A stretch of DNA of 64,000 bases from Kitasatospora azatica KCTC 9699. Its GTDB lineage: Bacteria; Actinomycetota; Actinomycetes; Streptomycetales; Streptomycetaceae. A model generated the notes under the pieces. It was given only the letters and a program-made list of their open reading frames with translations. It was not told where the DNA came from and ran no database searches. Below, piece by piece: positions 26,532 to 34,635 of this stretch. Where the stretch lies: contig NZ_JQMO01000003.1 of NCBI RefSeq assembly GCF_000744785.1, positions 1,736,001-1,800,000 on the forward strand. The letters are read 5' to 3'. Positions within the stretch are counted from its first letter, which is position 1, and every line of letters begins with the position of its first letter. The position numbers and the translations under genes are program-made.

Positions 26532-26544
26532 GAGACTTGGCGGT
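26532..26544 (+). promoter_or_regulatory. Candidate leaderless promoter (-10) for miaA
   Basis: GAGACT at 26532-26537 is followed by seven bases and the GTG at 26545. The hexamer deviates from TANNNT at its first base, so this is weaker than at rimO or dapF. Confidence 0.4.
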
Positions 26545-27480
26545 GTGAGCAGCTCCCCTGAATCCGTGCCCGTCGTCTCCGTGGTCGGCGCGACCGCCGC
26601 CGGCAAGTCCGACCTCGCCGTGGCGATCGCCCGCGCGCTGGGCGGCGAGGTGATCAACACCGACTCGATGCAGCTCTACCGGGGCATGGACATCGGCACG
26701 GCCAAGCTCACCTCCGCCGAGCGCGACGGGATCCCGCACCACCTGATGGACGTCTGGGAGGTCACCGAGACCGCCAGCGTCGCCGAGTACCAGCGGCTGG
26801 CCCGGGCCGAGATGGACCGACTGCTGGCGGCCGGCCGACCACCGGTGCTGGTCGGCGGCTCCGGCCTGTACGTGCGCGCGGCGATCGACGAGATGGAGTT
26901 CCCCGGCACCGACCCGGCGATCCGGGCCCGGCTGGAGGCCGAGCTGGAGACGGCGGGCCCGGCCGTGCTGCACGCCCGACTGGCCGCCGCCGACCCGGCC
27001 GCCGCCACCGCGATCCTGCCCAGCAACGGCCGCCGGATCGTCCGGGCGCTGGAGGTGATCGAGCTCACCGGTCGCCCGTTCACCGCCAGCCTGCCGAGCA
27101 ACACCGCCGTCTACCCGGCCGTCCAGATCGGGGTCGCGGTTCCCCGGCCCGAGCTGGACGCGCGGATCGCCGTGCGGGTGGACCGGATGTGGCAGACCGG
27201 GTTGCTGGACGAGGTGCGGGCGCTGGAGGCGCACGGGTTGCGCGAGGGGCTGACGGCCAGTCGGGCGCTCGGTTACCAACAGGTGCTGGCGCACTTCGCG
27301 GGGGAGTGCACCGAACAGGAGGCGCACGCCGAGACGGTGCGCGCCACCAAGCGGTTCGCGCGCCGTCAGGAGTCCTGGTTCCGCCGGGACGATCGGATCC
27401 ACTGGCTGGACCGCCCCGCCGGGGCCGACCCCGCCGAGCTGCTGGAACGCTCGCTCGAGTTGATCGACCGACAGATCTGA
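26545..27480 (+). CDS. miaA: tRNA dimethylallyltransferase MiaA
   Basis: MiaA transfers the dimethylallyl group to A37 of UNN-reading tRNAs, the substrate for MiaB. The product (311 residues) has the P-loop GATAAGKSDLAVAIA near residue 15, the DSMQLYRGMDIGTAK motif, GGSGLYVRAAID and LGYQQVLAHFAGE in the second half. GTG 26545 (MSSSPESVPVVSVVGATAAG) is chosen because upstream codons show no homology and a -10-like hexamer lies seven bases before. The gene stands between the antitoxin-like gene (divergent) and a small membrane protein gene, as in other Streptomyces. Confidence 0.95.
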   Translation: MSSSPESVPVVSVVGATAAGKSDLAVAIARALGGEVINTDSMQLYRGMDIGTAKLTSAERDGIPHHLMDVWEVTETASVAEYQRLARAEMDRLLAAGRPPVLVGGSGLYVRAAIDEMEFPGTDPAIRARLEAELETAGPAVLHARLAAADPAAATAILPSNGRRIVRALEVIELTGRPFTASLPSNTAVYPAVQIGVAVPRPELDARIAVRVDRMWQTGLLDEVRALEAHGLREGLTASRALGYQQVLAHFAGECTEQEAHAETVRATKRFARRQESWFRRDDRIHWLDRPAGADPAELLERSLELIDRQI

Positions 27481-27731
27481 CGACGGGTTTCGGCCCGCCG
27501 CCCGACCGGATCAGGCCATCCGGGAGTGCACCTGCCCCGGCAGCTGCAGGTGCAGAAGGAAGCGGCGGTTACAGGCGGATCACGTCCTGGCCACGGATCA
27601 CCCGGCGACCCGGGTTACGCGCTGTGAGCGCGTTGGGACATGCCATTATCGAGGCAAGAGGGACCGGTCGCGCGGGCCGGGTCCACCGTTCGCGAGTCCT
27701 GCGCTCGTGTCGAACTGTCAGGGGAGGCCGC
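27481..27731 (+). other. Gap between miaA and the membrane protein gene
   Basis: These 251 bases hold no supported gene. The part at 27560-27700 is less GC-biased than coding DNA and contains TTGGGA near 27631 and CATTAT near 27646, which might belong to a promoter, but the spacing between them is too short for one standard promoter. A transcribed leader is possible. Confidence 0.4.
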
Positions 27732-28220
27732 GTGTCCACGGGTCCCGGCCCCGAGACCGACCAGTTCCCCCGCCATGCCCTGGCCGAGGAGGCCTTCGTC
27801 CTGCCCACCGTTCTGCCGTCAGACGACCTGCTGCCGCCGCTGGACCCCGACGCCCCGCTCGGCCTGCCGGCCGACCCCGTGGTGCTGGAACGGGAGATCC
27901 GGCCGCTGCGCCGGCTGCGCTGGTGGCAGATCCTGCCGATCGTGCTGATCGGCGTCATCGGCTCCCTGATGTTCGCCTTCCCGCTGGCCTTCGGCTCGGG
28001 TGACGGCGGCTCGATGGTCGGCATGCTCGGCCTGCTGCTCACCTCCGCCTCGGTCGGCTGGGGTGCGATGGCGGCCCGCCGGGCTGGCTACGCCTGGCCC
28101 GGGCTGCCCCGGCGCGGCTCCGGCCGACCGGCCCGTTGGCAGGCCATCGCCGCCTACACGCTGATCGCCTGCAGCTGCTTCGGACTGGCCGTCTGGCGGG
28201 TCGTCCAGCTGCGCGGCTGA
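27732..28220 (+). CDS. Hypothetical membrane protein, miaA-dapF interval
   Basis: I recognise no domain of known function. The 162-residue product has an acidic Pro-rich N-terminal half, then three hydrophobic segments at about residues 69-89 (WWQILPIVLIGVIGSLMFAF), 97-115 and 140-158 (AIAAYTLIACSCFGLAVW). GTG 27732 follows AGGGGAGG, a strong ribosome-binding site. It keeps the position seen in Streptomyces chromosomes between miaA and dapF. A role with the tRNA or lysine pathway genes is not implied by the sequence. Confidence 0.75.
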   Translation: MSTGPGPETDQFPRHALAEEAFVLPTVLPSDDLLPPLDPDAPLGLPADPVVLEREIRPLRRLRWWQILPIVLIGVIGSLMFAFPLAFGSGDGGSMVGMLGLLLTSASVGWGAMAARRAGYAWPGLPRRGSGRPARWQAIAAYTLIACSCFGLAVWRVVQLRG

Positions 28221-28250
28221 GACGGCGCATCGCGCTTCCCACCTGGTCAG

Positions 28251-28263
28251 TACCATCGGCAGG
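28251..28263 (+). promoter_or_regulatory. Candidate leaderless promoter (-10) for dapF
   Basis: TACCAT at 28251-28256, seven bases, then GTG at 28264. The GGCAGG within the spacer is too close to the GTG to act as a ribosome-binding site. Confidence 0.5.
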
Positions 28264-29121
28264 GTGAGCGCACCCATTCCCTTCCTCAAGGGCCACGGCA
28301 CCGAGAACGACTTCGTGATCGTCCCCGACCCGGACGGTCTGCTGGCGATCGACCCGGCCACGGTGGCCCGGCTCTGCGACCGCCGGGCCGGCATCGGCGG
28401 CGACGGCCTGCTCCGGGTGGTCCGCTCGGCCAACGACCCGGCCGCCGCCGACCAGGCCGACCGGGCCGAGTGGTTCATGGACTACCGCAACTCCGACGGC
28501 AGCATCGCCGAGATGTGCGGCAACGGGGTCCGGGTCTTCGCCCACTACCTGGTGCACGCCGGACTGGCGAAGCCGGGCCCGCTGGCGGTGGCCACCCGGG
28601 CGGGGGTGCGCCAGGTGGTGATCGGCGAGGACGGCAACGTCACCGTGGACATGGGCCGGGCCGTGCTGCCCGGTCCGGACCGGATCGAGGTGACGGTGGG
28701 GGAGCGGCACTGGCCGGCCCGCAACGTCAACATGGGCAACCCGCACGCCGTCTCCTTCGTCGCCGACCTGGCGGAGGCCGGCAACCTGTTCACCGCCCCC
28801 GAGGTCAGCCCGGCCGAGGTGTACCCGGACGGGGTGAACGTGGAGTTCGTGGTGGACCGGGGCGAGCGGCACGTCGCCATGCGGGTGCACGAGCGCGGCT
28901 CCGGCGAGACCCGCTCCTGCGGCACCGGCGCCTGCGCGGTGGCGGTGGCCACCGCCCGGCGCGACGGCCTCGACCCGGCGGTCACCGGCGAGCCGGTCAG
29001 CTACACGGTGGACGTGCCGGGTGGGCGGCTGGTGATCACCGAGTACCCGGACGGCCGAGTCGAGAAGACCGGACCCGCGGTGATCGTGGCCGAAGGGACG
29101 ATCGAGCCGGGCTGGCTCTGA
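28264..29121 (+). CDS. dapF: Diaminopimelate epimerase
   Basis: DapF converts LL- to meso-diaminopimelate in the lysine and peptidoglycan pathway. Streptomyces uses LL-diaminopimelate in its wall, so the enzyme mainly serves lysine synthesis there; Kitasatospora has both isomers. The product (285 residues) has the N-terminal KGHGTENDFVIVPD, and both catalytic cysteines: one in AEMCGNGVRVFAHY and one in TRSCGTGACAVAVA. The two mirror-image domains are complete. It begins with GTG, probably leaderless. Confidence 0.95.
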   Translation: MSAPIPFLKGHGTENDFVIVPDPDGLLAIDPATVARLCDRRAGIGGDGLLRVVRSANDPAAADQADRAEWFMDYRNSDGSIAEMCGNGVRVFAHYLVHAGLAKPGPLAVATRAGVRQVVIGEDGNVTVDMGRAVLPGPDRIEVTVGERHWPARNVNMGNPHAVSFVADLAEAGNLFTAPEVSPAEVYPDGVNVEFVVDRGERHVAMRVHERGSGETRSCGTGACAVAVATARRDGLDPAVTGEPVSYTVDVPGGRLVITEYPDGRVEKTGPAVIVAEGTIEPGWL

Positions 29122-29178
29122 CGGTCGGTCGGGTGACGGGCTGTCGGCTGACGCCTGGTCAGTAGGCGGCGCCGCTTT

Positions 29179-29242
29179 CCCCGTTCCGCTTGTGCCTGAA
29201 TCCGCCCATTCGGGTGATCCCGTGCACAGAGCGGAAGCGGGG
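29179..29242. repeat. Long imperfect inverted repeat between dapF and the RSH gene
   Basis: The arms 29179-29195 and 29224-29242 pair with one bulge (CCCCG-TTCCGCT-TGTGC against GCACA-GAGCGGAAGCGGGG), and an inner stem forms from CCTGAAT and ATTCGGG. It could be the dapF terminator or a structured leader for the next gene. Confidence 0.55.
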
Positions 29243-29320
29243 CCTCGCGGAACGTGGTCTGCTCGGTAGCATGGACCACCGGGGCAGTCGTCGCTCCGGT
29301 GTTCGCTGCCGGAGGTTGCC

Positions 29321-31828
29321 ATGACCGTTGAGACCGGCCGGCCCACCGGCCAGACCGCTGAACAGCCCGTTGACCAGCCCAGTTCCGCACCGCAGAGCTC
29401 GGACACGCAGACGCCGGGTACACAGACACCGGGCACGCAGACCCCGGGTGCACAGACCCCGGGCACGCAGGCACCGGGTACGCAGGGCCGGCGACTGCTC
29501 GGCCGGGCCGCGCTCGGCCGAGCGGGCCGCGCCGCCCTGCTGGCCACCGGCCGCGGCCCGGTGCCGGATGCGATCGAGCCGATCGTCCAGGTGCACCGCC
29601 GGCACCATCCGCAGGCCGACCTCGCACTGCTCGGTCGCGCCTACCGGCTGGCCGAGGAGAGCCACCGCGGCCAGAAGCGCAAGAGCGGCGAGCCGTACAT
29701 CACCCACCCGCTGGCCGTGACCCTGATCCTGGCCCAGCTCGGCGCCGAGACCACCACCCTGGTCGCCTCGCTGCTGCACGACACGGTCGAGGACACCGAG
29801 GTGACGCTCGATCAGGTGGCCGCCGACTTCGGACCCGAGGTGGCCTATCTGGTCGACGGGGTGACCAAGCTGGAGAAGGTGGACTTCGGCGCGGCAGCCG
29901 AGGCCGAAACGTTCCGCAAGATGCTGGTCGCCACCGGGGACGACGTCCGGGTGATGGTGATCAAGCTCGCCGACCGGCTGCACAACATGCGGACGATCCG
30001 TCACATGAAGCCCGCCAGCCAGGTGCGGATCGCCAAGGTCACCCGGGACGTGCTGATCCCGCTGGCCGAGCGGCTGGGCATCCAGGTGGTCAAGACCGAG
30101 CTCGAGGACATCGTCTTCGCCACCCTGCACCCCGAGGAGTACGCCGGGACCAGGGCCCTGATCGCCGCTCAGGAGGCCGCCCAGGAGGAACTGTTCATCC
30201 CGTTCGCCCAGGCGCTGGGCCGACAGCTGGCCGAGGCCGGGGTCAGCGCCGAGGTCACGCTGCGCCCCCGGCACTGCGTCTCGGTCCACCGCGAGCTGCT
30301 GCGTCGCGGCCGGGGCGGTCGGCCCGGCCGGCCGCACCCGGCCGACCTGGCCCGACTGCTGGTGGTGGTCGAGGAGAACGCCGACTGCTACGCCGTCCTC
30401 GGCGAGCTGCACACCTGCTGGACCCCGCTGCCGGGCGAGTTCAAGGACTTCGTGGCGAGCCCCAAGTTCAACCTCTACCAGTCGCTGCACACCGCGGTCT
30501 CGGTGGACGGCCAGGTCTTCGAGGTGCTGGTCCGCACCCCGCGGATGCACCAGATCGCCGAGTTCGGCGTGGTCGCGCTGGGCAGCCCGCAGCAGTCGGA
30601 GCCGCAGCAGCCGGGCGGCGAGCAGGGCAGTCGGGACGAGCTGGACGGCACCGACCCGGCCCGGCCCGGCTGGCTGAGCCGGCTGCTCGAGTGGCAGCAG
30701 GAGACCCCCGACCCGGACGCCTTCTGGTCCACCCTGACCGCCGACCTCTCCGACGACCGGGAGATCACCGCCGTCACCGAGGAGGGCGCCACCCTGGTGC
30801 TGCCGTCCGGCGCCAGCTGCGTGGACGCGGCCTACCAGCTGGGCGAGGAGATCGGCCACCGCTGTATCGGCGCCCGGGTCAACGGGCGACTGGTCGCACT
30901 CTCCACCACCCTGGCCGACGGCGACGTGCTGGGCGTGCTCACCGAGCCGGCCGGACCACCGGGCGGCCCGGAGCCGTCCGGGCCCAGCCCGCAGTGGCTC
31001 GACTTCGCCCGCACCCCGGGCGCCCGGATCGCCATCGAACGCTGGCTGGCCGGGCACCCGGCGCCGGCCGAGCCGGCCCAGGGCGCCGATCCCGTGCCGG
31101 CACCGGCCGGCGCGGGCGGACTCCCCGCCCCGGGGCAGCCGGCGGCCACCGTGCCCGAGCCGGCCCGGGCGTCGCCCGCGCAGCCGGCCCGGCACCTGGC
31201 GGGGCGCGGTCGACTGGTGATCGCCCCCGGCCATCCGGGCGCCACCGTCCGACTGGCCCGCTGCTGCACGCCGGTGCCGCCGGACCGGGTGACCGGCTTC
31301 CAGATCCGCGGCGGCTCGATCGCCGTGCACCGGGCCGACTGCCCGACCGGCGAGCGGATGCGCGGGGCCGGGCGCGGCCCGGTCCAGCTGGACTGGGCGC
31401 CGGGGGCCGGCGCACCCGCCGAGACCGGCACCGGCAGCGGCTTCCGGGTCACCCTGCAGGCCGAGGCGCTGAACCGGCCCCGGCTGCTCGCCGACCTGAC
31501 CGCCGCGATGTCCGCCACCGGCCTGGACATCGTCTCCGCCGTGGTCGAACCGCCCGAGGAACTGCGGGTCCGGCACACCTACACCGTCGAGCTGCCGCAT
31601 GCCGCGACGCTGCCGGTGGTGATGCGCGCGATGCTGCGGGTCTCCGGGGTCTACGATGTCCGCCGCCCCGGTCTGGAGGCCCCCCGGCCGCCCAGACTGC
31701 GCCCGCACGCCCGTTCCGCCGGAAATGCGGGTGACCCGGGGGCGGCGCACATGCGACCATCGAAGGGAATTCGGGACCGCTCCGCCGCGTTAGGCGCAGT
31801 GGACGGACCCTCCGATTCGACCCAGTAG
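29321..31828 (+). CDS. rshA: RelA/SpoT homologue (RshA-type), altered synthetase motifs
   Basis: The 835-residue product has the RSH layout: HD hydrolase, synthetase-like, TGS and ACT domains. The hydrolase residues are intact: His129, His153-Asp154, Glu157-Asp158 and Asp219 (VIKLADRLHNMRT). In the synthetase-like domain Arg315, Ser321, Asp342, Tyr386 (NLYQSLHT) and Glu401 are kept, but the usual GRxKH..S..K reads LRPRHCVSVHRE (Lys to Arg317 and Lys to Glu325), and the AAHW motif is missing. So hydrolysis of (p)ppGpp looks likely and synthesis doubtful. A Streptomyces rshA was described as a second relA/spoT gene. Residues 31-55 are five TPGTQ-type repeats. ATG 29321 follows GGAGG. Confidence 0.85.
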   Translation: MTVETGRPTGQTAEQPVDQPSSAPQSSDTQTPGTQTPGTQTPGAQTPGTQAPGTQGRRLLGRAALGRAGRAALLATGRGPVPDAIEPIVQVHRRHHPQADLALLGRAYRLAEESHRGQKRKSGEPYITHPLAVTLILAQLGAETTTLVASLLHDTVEDTEVTLDQVAADFGPEVAYLVDGVTKLEKVDFGAAAEAETFRKMLVATGDDVRVMVIKLADRLHNMRTIRHMKPASQVRIAKVTRDVLIPLAERLGIQVVKTELEDIVFATLHPEEYAGTRALIAAQEAAQEELFIPFAQALGRQLAEAGVSAEVTLRPRHCVSVHRELLRRGRGGRPGRPHPADLARLLVVVEENADCYAVLGELHTCWTPLPGEFKDFVASPKFNLYQSLHTAVSVDGQVFEVLVRTPRMHQIAEFGVVALGSPQQSEPQQPGGEQGSRDELDGTDPARPGWLSRLLEWQQETPDPDAFWSTLTADLSDDREITAVTEEGATLVLPSGASCVDAAYQLGEEIGHRCIGARVNGRLVALSTTLADGDVLGVLTEPAGPPGGPEPSGPSPQWLDFARTPGARIAIERWLAGHPAPAEPAQGADPVPAPAGAGGLPAPGQPAATVPEPARASPAQPARHLAGRGRLVIAPGHPGATVRLARCCTPVPPDRVTGFQIRGGSIAVHRADCPTGERMRGAGRGPVQLDWAPGAGAPAETGTGSGFRVTLQAEALNRPRLLADLTAAMSATGLDIVSAVVEPPEELRVRHTYTVELPHAATLPVVMRAMLRVSGVYDVRRPGLEAPRPPRLRPHARSAGNAGDPGAAHMRPSKGIRDRSAALGAVDGPSDSTQ

Positions 31829-31849
31829 TCTCACGACCTTAAGGACACG

Positions 31850-33367
31850 ATGACCTCCACGTTCGAAGACCGCGATTTTTCCAGCGAGACCGCCGGCCGC
31901 AGCGCTCGCCGTCCCGCTGACCTCCGGGCGGAAGCCCTGATGGACGAGGACCTCGCGGCGCTCGACGAGGACTTCGGCCAGAACTACGACGGCGACCAGT
32001 ACGACCGCAGCGAGCGCGCCGCGCTCCGCCGCGTCGCGGGTCTGTCCACCGAGCTCGAGGACGTCACCGAGGTCGAGTACCGCCAGCTCCGCCTGGAGCG
32101 CGTGGTGCTCGTCGGGGTGTGGACCGACGGGACGATGGAGGAGGCCGAGAACTCGCTCGCCGAGCTCGCCGCCCTCGCCGAGACCGCGGGATCCCAGGTG
32201 CTCGACGGTGTGATCCAGCGCCGTGACAAGCCCGACGCCGCGACCTACATCGGCTCCGGCAAGGCCAAGGAGCTGCGCGACATCGTCGCGAGCACCGGCG
32301 CCGACACCGTGGTCTGCGACGGTGAGCTCACCCCCGGCCAGCTGATCCACCTCGAGGACGTGGTCAAGGTCAAGGTGGTCGACCGGACCGCGCTGATCCT
32401 GGACATCTTCGCCCAGCACGCCAAGTCCCGAGAGGGCAAGGCCCAGGTCTCGCTCGCGCAGATGCAGTACATGCTGCCGCGACTGCGCGGTTGGGGTCAG
32501 TCGCTGTCCCGGCAGATGGGTGGCGGTGGCTCCGGCTCCTCGGGCGGCGGCATGGCCACCCGTGGTCCCGGTGAGACCAAGATCGAGACCGACCGGCGGC
32601 GGATCCGCGAGAAGATGGCGAAACTCCGCAAGGAGATCGCCGAGATGAAGAAGGGCCGCGACACCAAGCGCCAGGAGCGCCGGCGTCACCAGGTCCCCTC
32701 CGTCGCGATCGCGGGCTACACCAACGCCGGCAAGTCCTCGCTGCTCAACCGGCTCACCGGCGCCGGCGTCCTGGTGGAGAACGCGCTGTTCGCCACCCTG
32801 GACCCGACCGTGCGCCGGGCCCAGACCCCGTCCGGCCGGATCTACACGCTGGCCGACACCGTCGGATTCGTCCGGCACCTGCCGCACCACCTGGTCGAGG
32901 CCTTCCGCTCGACCATGGAGGAGGTCGCTGACGCCGACCTGATCCTGCACGTGGTGGACGGCTCGCACCCCGAGCCGGAGACCCAGCTGGCCGCGGTCCG
33001 CGAGGTGATCGTCTCGGTCGACGCACAGAACGTGCCGGAGATCGTGGTGATCAACAAGGCCGACGCCGCCGACCCGCACGTGCTGCAGCGGCTGCTGCGC
33101 CGCGAGCCGCACGCGATCGTGGTCTCCGCCCGCTCCGGGCTGGGCATCGAGGAGCTGCTCCGGCTGATCGACGAGGAGCTGCCGCGCCCCGCCGTCGAGG
33201 TGCAGGCGCTGGTCCCGTACACCCGCGGCGACCTGGTCTCCCGGGTGCACGCCGAGGGCGAGCTGCTCTCCACCGAGCACACCGGTGAGGGCACCCTGCT
33301 GCGGGCCAAGGTGGCGGCCGAGCTGGCCGCCGAGCTGGAGCGCTACGCGGTGGCCGTGCAGCACTGA
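31850..33367 (+). CDS. hflX: Ribosome-associated GTPase HflX
   Basis: HflX is a GTPase that splits or rescues stalled 70S ribosomes under stress. The 505-residue product has the N-terminal HflX domain (IQRRDKPDAATYIGSGKAKE), a helical linker with Gly-rich GGGGSGSSGGGMATRGPGE, and a GTPase domain with G1 GYTNAGKSSLLNRLTG, G3 DTVGF and G4 NKAD. ATG 31850 has AAGGA nine bases upstream. A TAGTCT hexamer at 31826-31831, overlapping the upstream stop codon, is a possible -10. The gene is followed by a strong hairpin. Confidence 0.95.
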   Translation: MTSTFEDRDFSSETAGRSARRPADLRAEALMDEDLAALDEDFGQNYDGDQYDRSERAALRRVAGLSTELEDVTEVEYRQLRLERVVLVGVWTDGTMEEAENSLAELAALAETAGSQVLDGVIQRRDKPDAATYIGSGKAKELRDIVASTGADTVVCDGELTPGQLIHLEDVVKVKVVDRTALILDIFAQHAKSREGKAQVSLAQMQYMLPRLRGWGQSLSRQMGGGGSGSSGGGMATRGPGETKIETDRRRIREKMAKLRKEIAEMKKGRDTKRQERRRHQVPSVAIAGYTNAGKSSLLNRLTGAGVLVENALFATLDPTVRRAQTPSGRIYTLADTVGFVRHLPHHLVEAFRSTMEEVADADLILHVVDGSHPEPETQLAAVREVIVSVDAQNVPEIVVINKADAADPHVLQRLLRREPHAIVVSARSGLGIEELLRLIDEELPRPAVEVQALVPYTRGDLVSRVHAEGELLSTEHTGEGTLLRAKVAAELAAELERYAVAVQH

Positions 33368-33377
33368 CGGTACGCGT

Positions 33378-33413
33378 CGAGGGCCCGGAATCCTGCTGGA
33401 TTCCGGGCCCTCG
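33378..33413. terminator. Bidirectional terminator hairpin after hflX
   Basis: Perfect 16-base arms, 33378-33393 and 33398-33413, enclose the loop TGCT. It separates hflX from the convergent protease gene. Confidence 0.85.
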
Positions 33414-33447
33414 GGCGTTGCGGGCGTTGCGGGCGTTGCGGGCGTTG
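33412..33447. repeat. Tandem repeat, CGGGCGTTG x4
   Basis: Four perfect copies of a nine-base unit between the hflX terminator and the stop codon of the minus-strand protease gene at 33452. A fifth degenerate copy (CGGGTTACG) runs into that gene. Confidence 0.9.
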
Positions 33448-33451
33448 CGGG

Positions 33452-34591
33452 TTACGGCAGCTGCGTCATGTAGTCGAACATCTGCTTGGCCTGGTCATCC
33501 AGCTCCGGACCGGCCAGCCAGGCCGAGGGGTTCGGGCCGATCGAGGTGTTGCTGACCAGCGCCGCCTTGCCGTTCGGGCCGGGCGCCAGCCAGCCGCCGC
33601 CGCTGGAACCGGCGGTCATGGTGCAGCCGATGGTCAGCATGGTGGGGCGGGTGGCGTCGAAGGAGAGCTTGCTCGGCCGGCCGCCGTCGCAGTACTCCAG
33701 CTCCTGGCCGTCGAAGGGCTTGGCGGACGGGAACCCGTAGGCGGTCAACGCGGAGATCTTGTCCCGCGGCGCGTTGAACCAGACCGGCACCGAGCCGCCG
33801 ACGATCTCCTCCAGCGACTTGCCGGGCATGTCGGGGTTGGTCACCCGGATGATGCCGGAGTCGTACTGGCTCACCGGACCGCCGCTCTCGCCGCCCTCCT
33901 CGACCCACTGCGGGGCGACCGTCGCGTAGTCGGCCCACCAGCGGCCGTACGGGGCGACCTGGTCGAGCGTGACCCGCTTGCCGCCGCTGGCCGCGCCGGA
34001 GCGGTTGTAGGAGGGGATGAAGGCGATGTTCTTCAGCCAGTCCTGGCCCTTGCCGCCGTGCAGGCAGTGGCTGGCGGTCCACACCAGGTTGCTCTTGCCC
34101 GGGTGCTGCGGGTCGGAGACCACGGTGCCGGAGCAGACGTAGGTGCCCTGCGGGCTCTTCATGAAGAGCTTGCCGAAGACCGCCATGTTGCCGGTGTACG
34201 GGTGGTGCTCGCCCTTGGCCGGGATCGAGGCGGGCACCGGGTCGTTCTGCGAGGTGTCCACGGCCGACTTGGTGCTCGGCCGCATCGCCTCGGTCGGGGT
34301 GGCGGAGTTCATCGCGTCCACCGACCAGAGGTCCTTGACGATCTCGTTCTTGAAGACGTGCTGCTTGGCCCAGTTGGACCAGTCCGCGGCCTTCCAGCTC
34401 TTCAGGTCCTGCAGGCTGGTCGGCAGGCCCAGGCCGGGCTTGCCGCCGCCGCTCGCGGTGGCGCTGCTCGGGGCGGCCGAGGAGGCGTCGGTGCTCTTGG
34501 TCTCGTCCGGGCCGCAGCCGACGGCGGTCAGTGCGAGCGTGGTGACCAGGGCGGCGGTCAGGCCGGCCCGGCGGGATATGCGGTGTGACAT
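33452..34591 (-). CDS. Trypsin-like serine protease lipoprotein, paralogue 2
   Basis: A 379-residue exported lipoprotein with a signal peptide ending in the lipobox LTAVGC (Cys26). After a Ser/Ala-rich linker and a Trp-rich stretch (DLKSWKAADWSNWAKQHV) comes a chymotrypsin-type domain: His175 in WTASHCLH, probable Asp244 in SQYDSGIIRV and Ser330 in TAGSSGGGW, where the normally acidic residue before Ser is Ser. These triad positions are by eye. It shares long motifs with the next gene upstream (VGGSVPVWFNAPRDK and PSAKPFDG), so the two arose by tandem duplication. The 44-base gap allows one transcript. Substrates are unknown. Confidence 0.82.
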   Translation of the reverse strand: MSHRISRRAGLTAALVTTLALTAVGCGPDETKSTDASSAAPSSATASGGGKPGLGLPTSLQDLKSWKAADWSNWAKQHVFKNEIVKDLWSVDAMNSATPTEAMRPSTKSAVDTSQNDPVPASIPAKGEHHPYTGNMAVFGKLFMKSPQGTYVCSGTVVSDPQHPGKSNLVWTASHCLHGGKGQDWLKNIAFIPSYNRSGAASGGKRVTLDQVAPYGRWWADYATVAPQWVEEGGESGGPVSQYDSGIIRVTNPDMPGKSLEEIVGGSVPVWFNAPRDKISALTAYGFPSAKPFDGQELEYCDGGRPSKLSFDATRPTMLTIGCTMTAGSSGGGWLAPGPNGKAALVSNTSIGPNPSAWLAGPELDDQAKQMFDYMTQLP

Positions 34592-34635
34592 GTGTTCAGT
34601 TCCCCGTTGTGATGGGTCGTCGAGCGGACGGGTCG

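Noticed and set aside
26413..27402. Upstream extension of the antitoxin frame to 544 residues
   Set aside because: That part is antisense to miaA and its promoter; the ATG at 26412 with GGGAGAAG is a better start.
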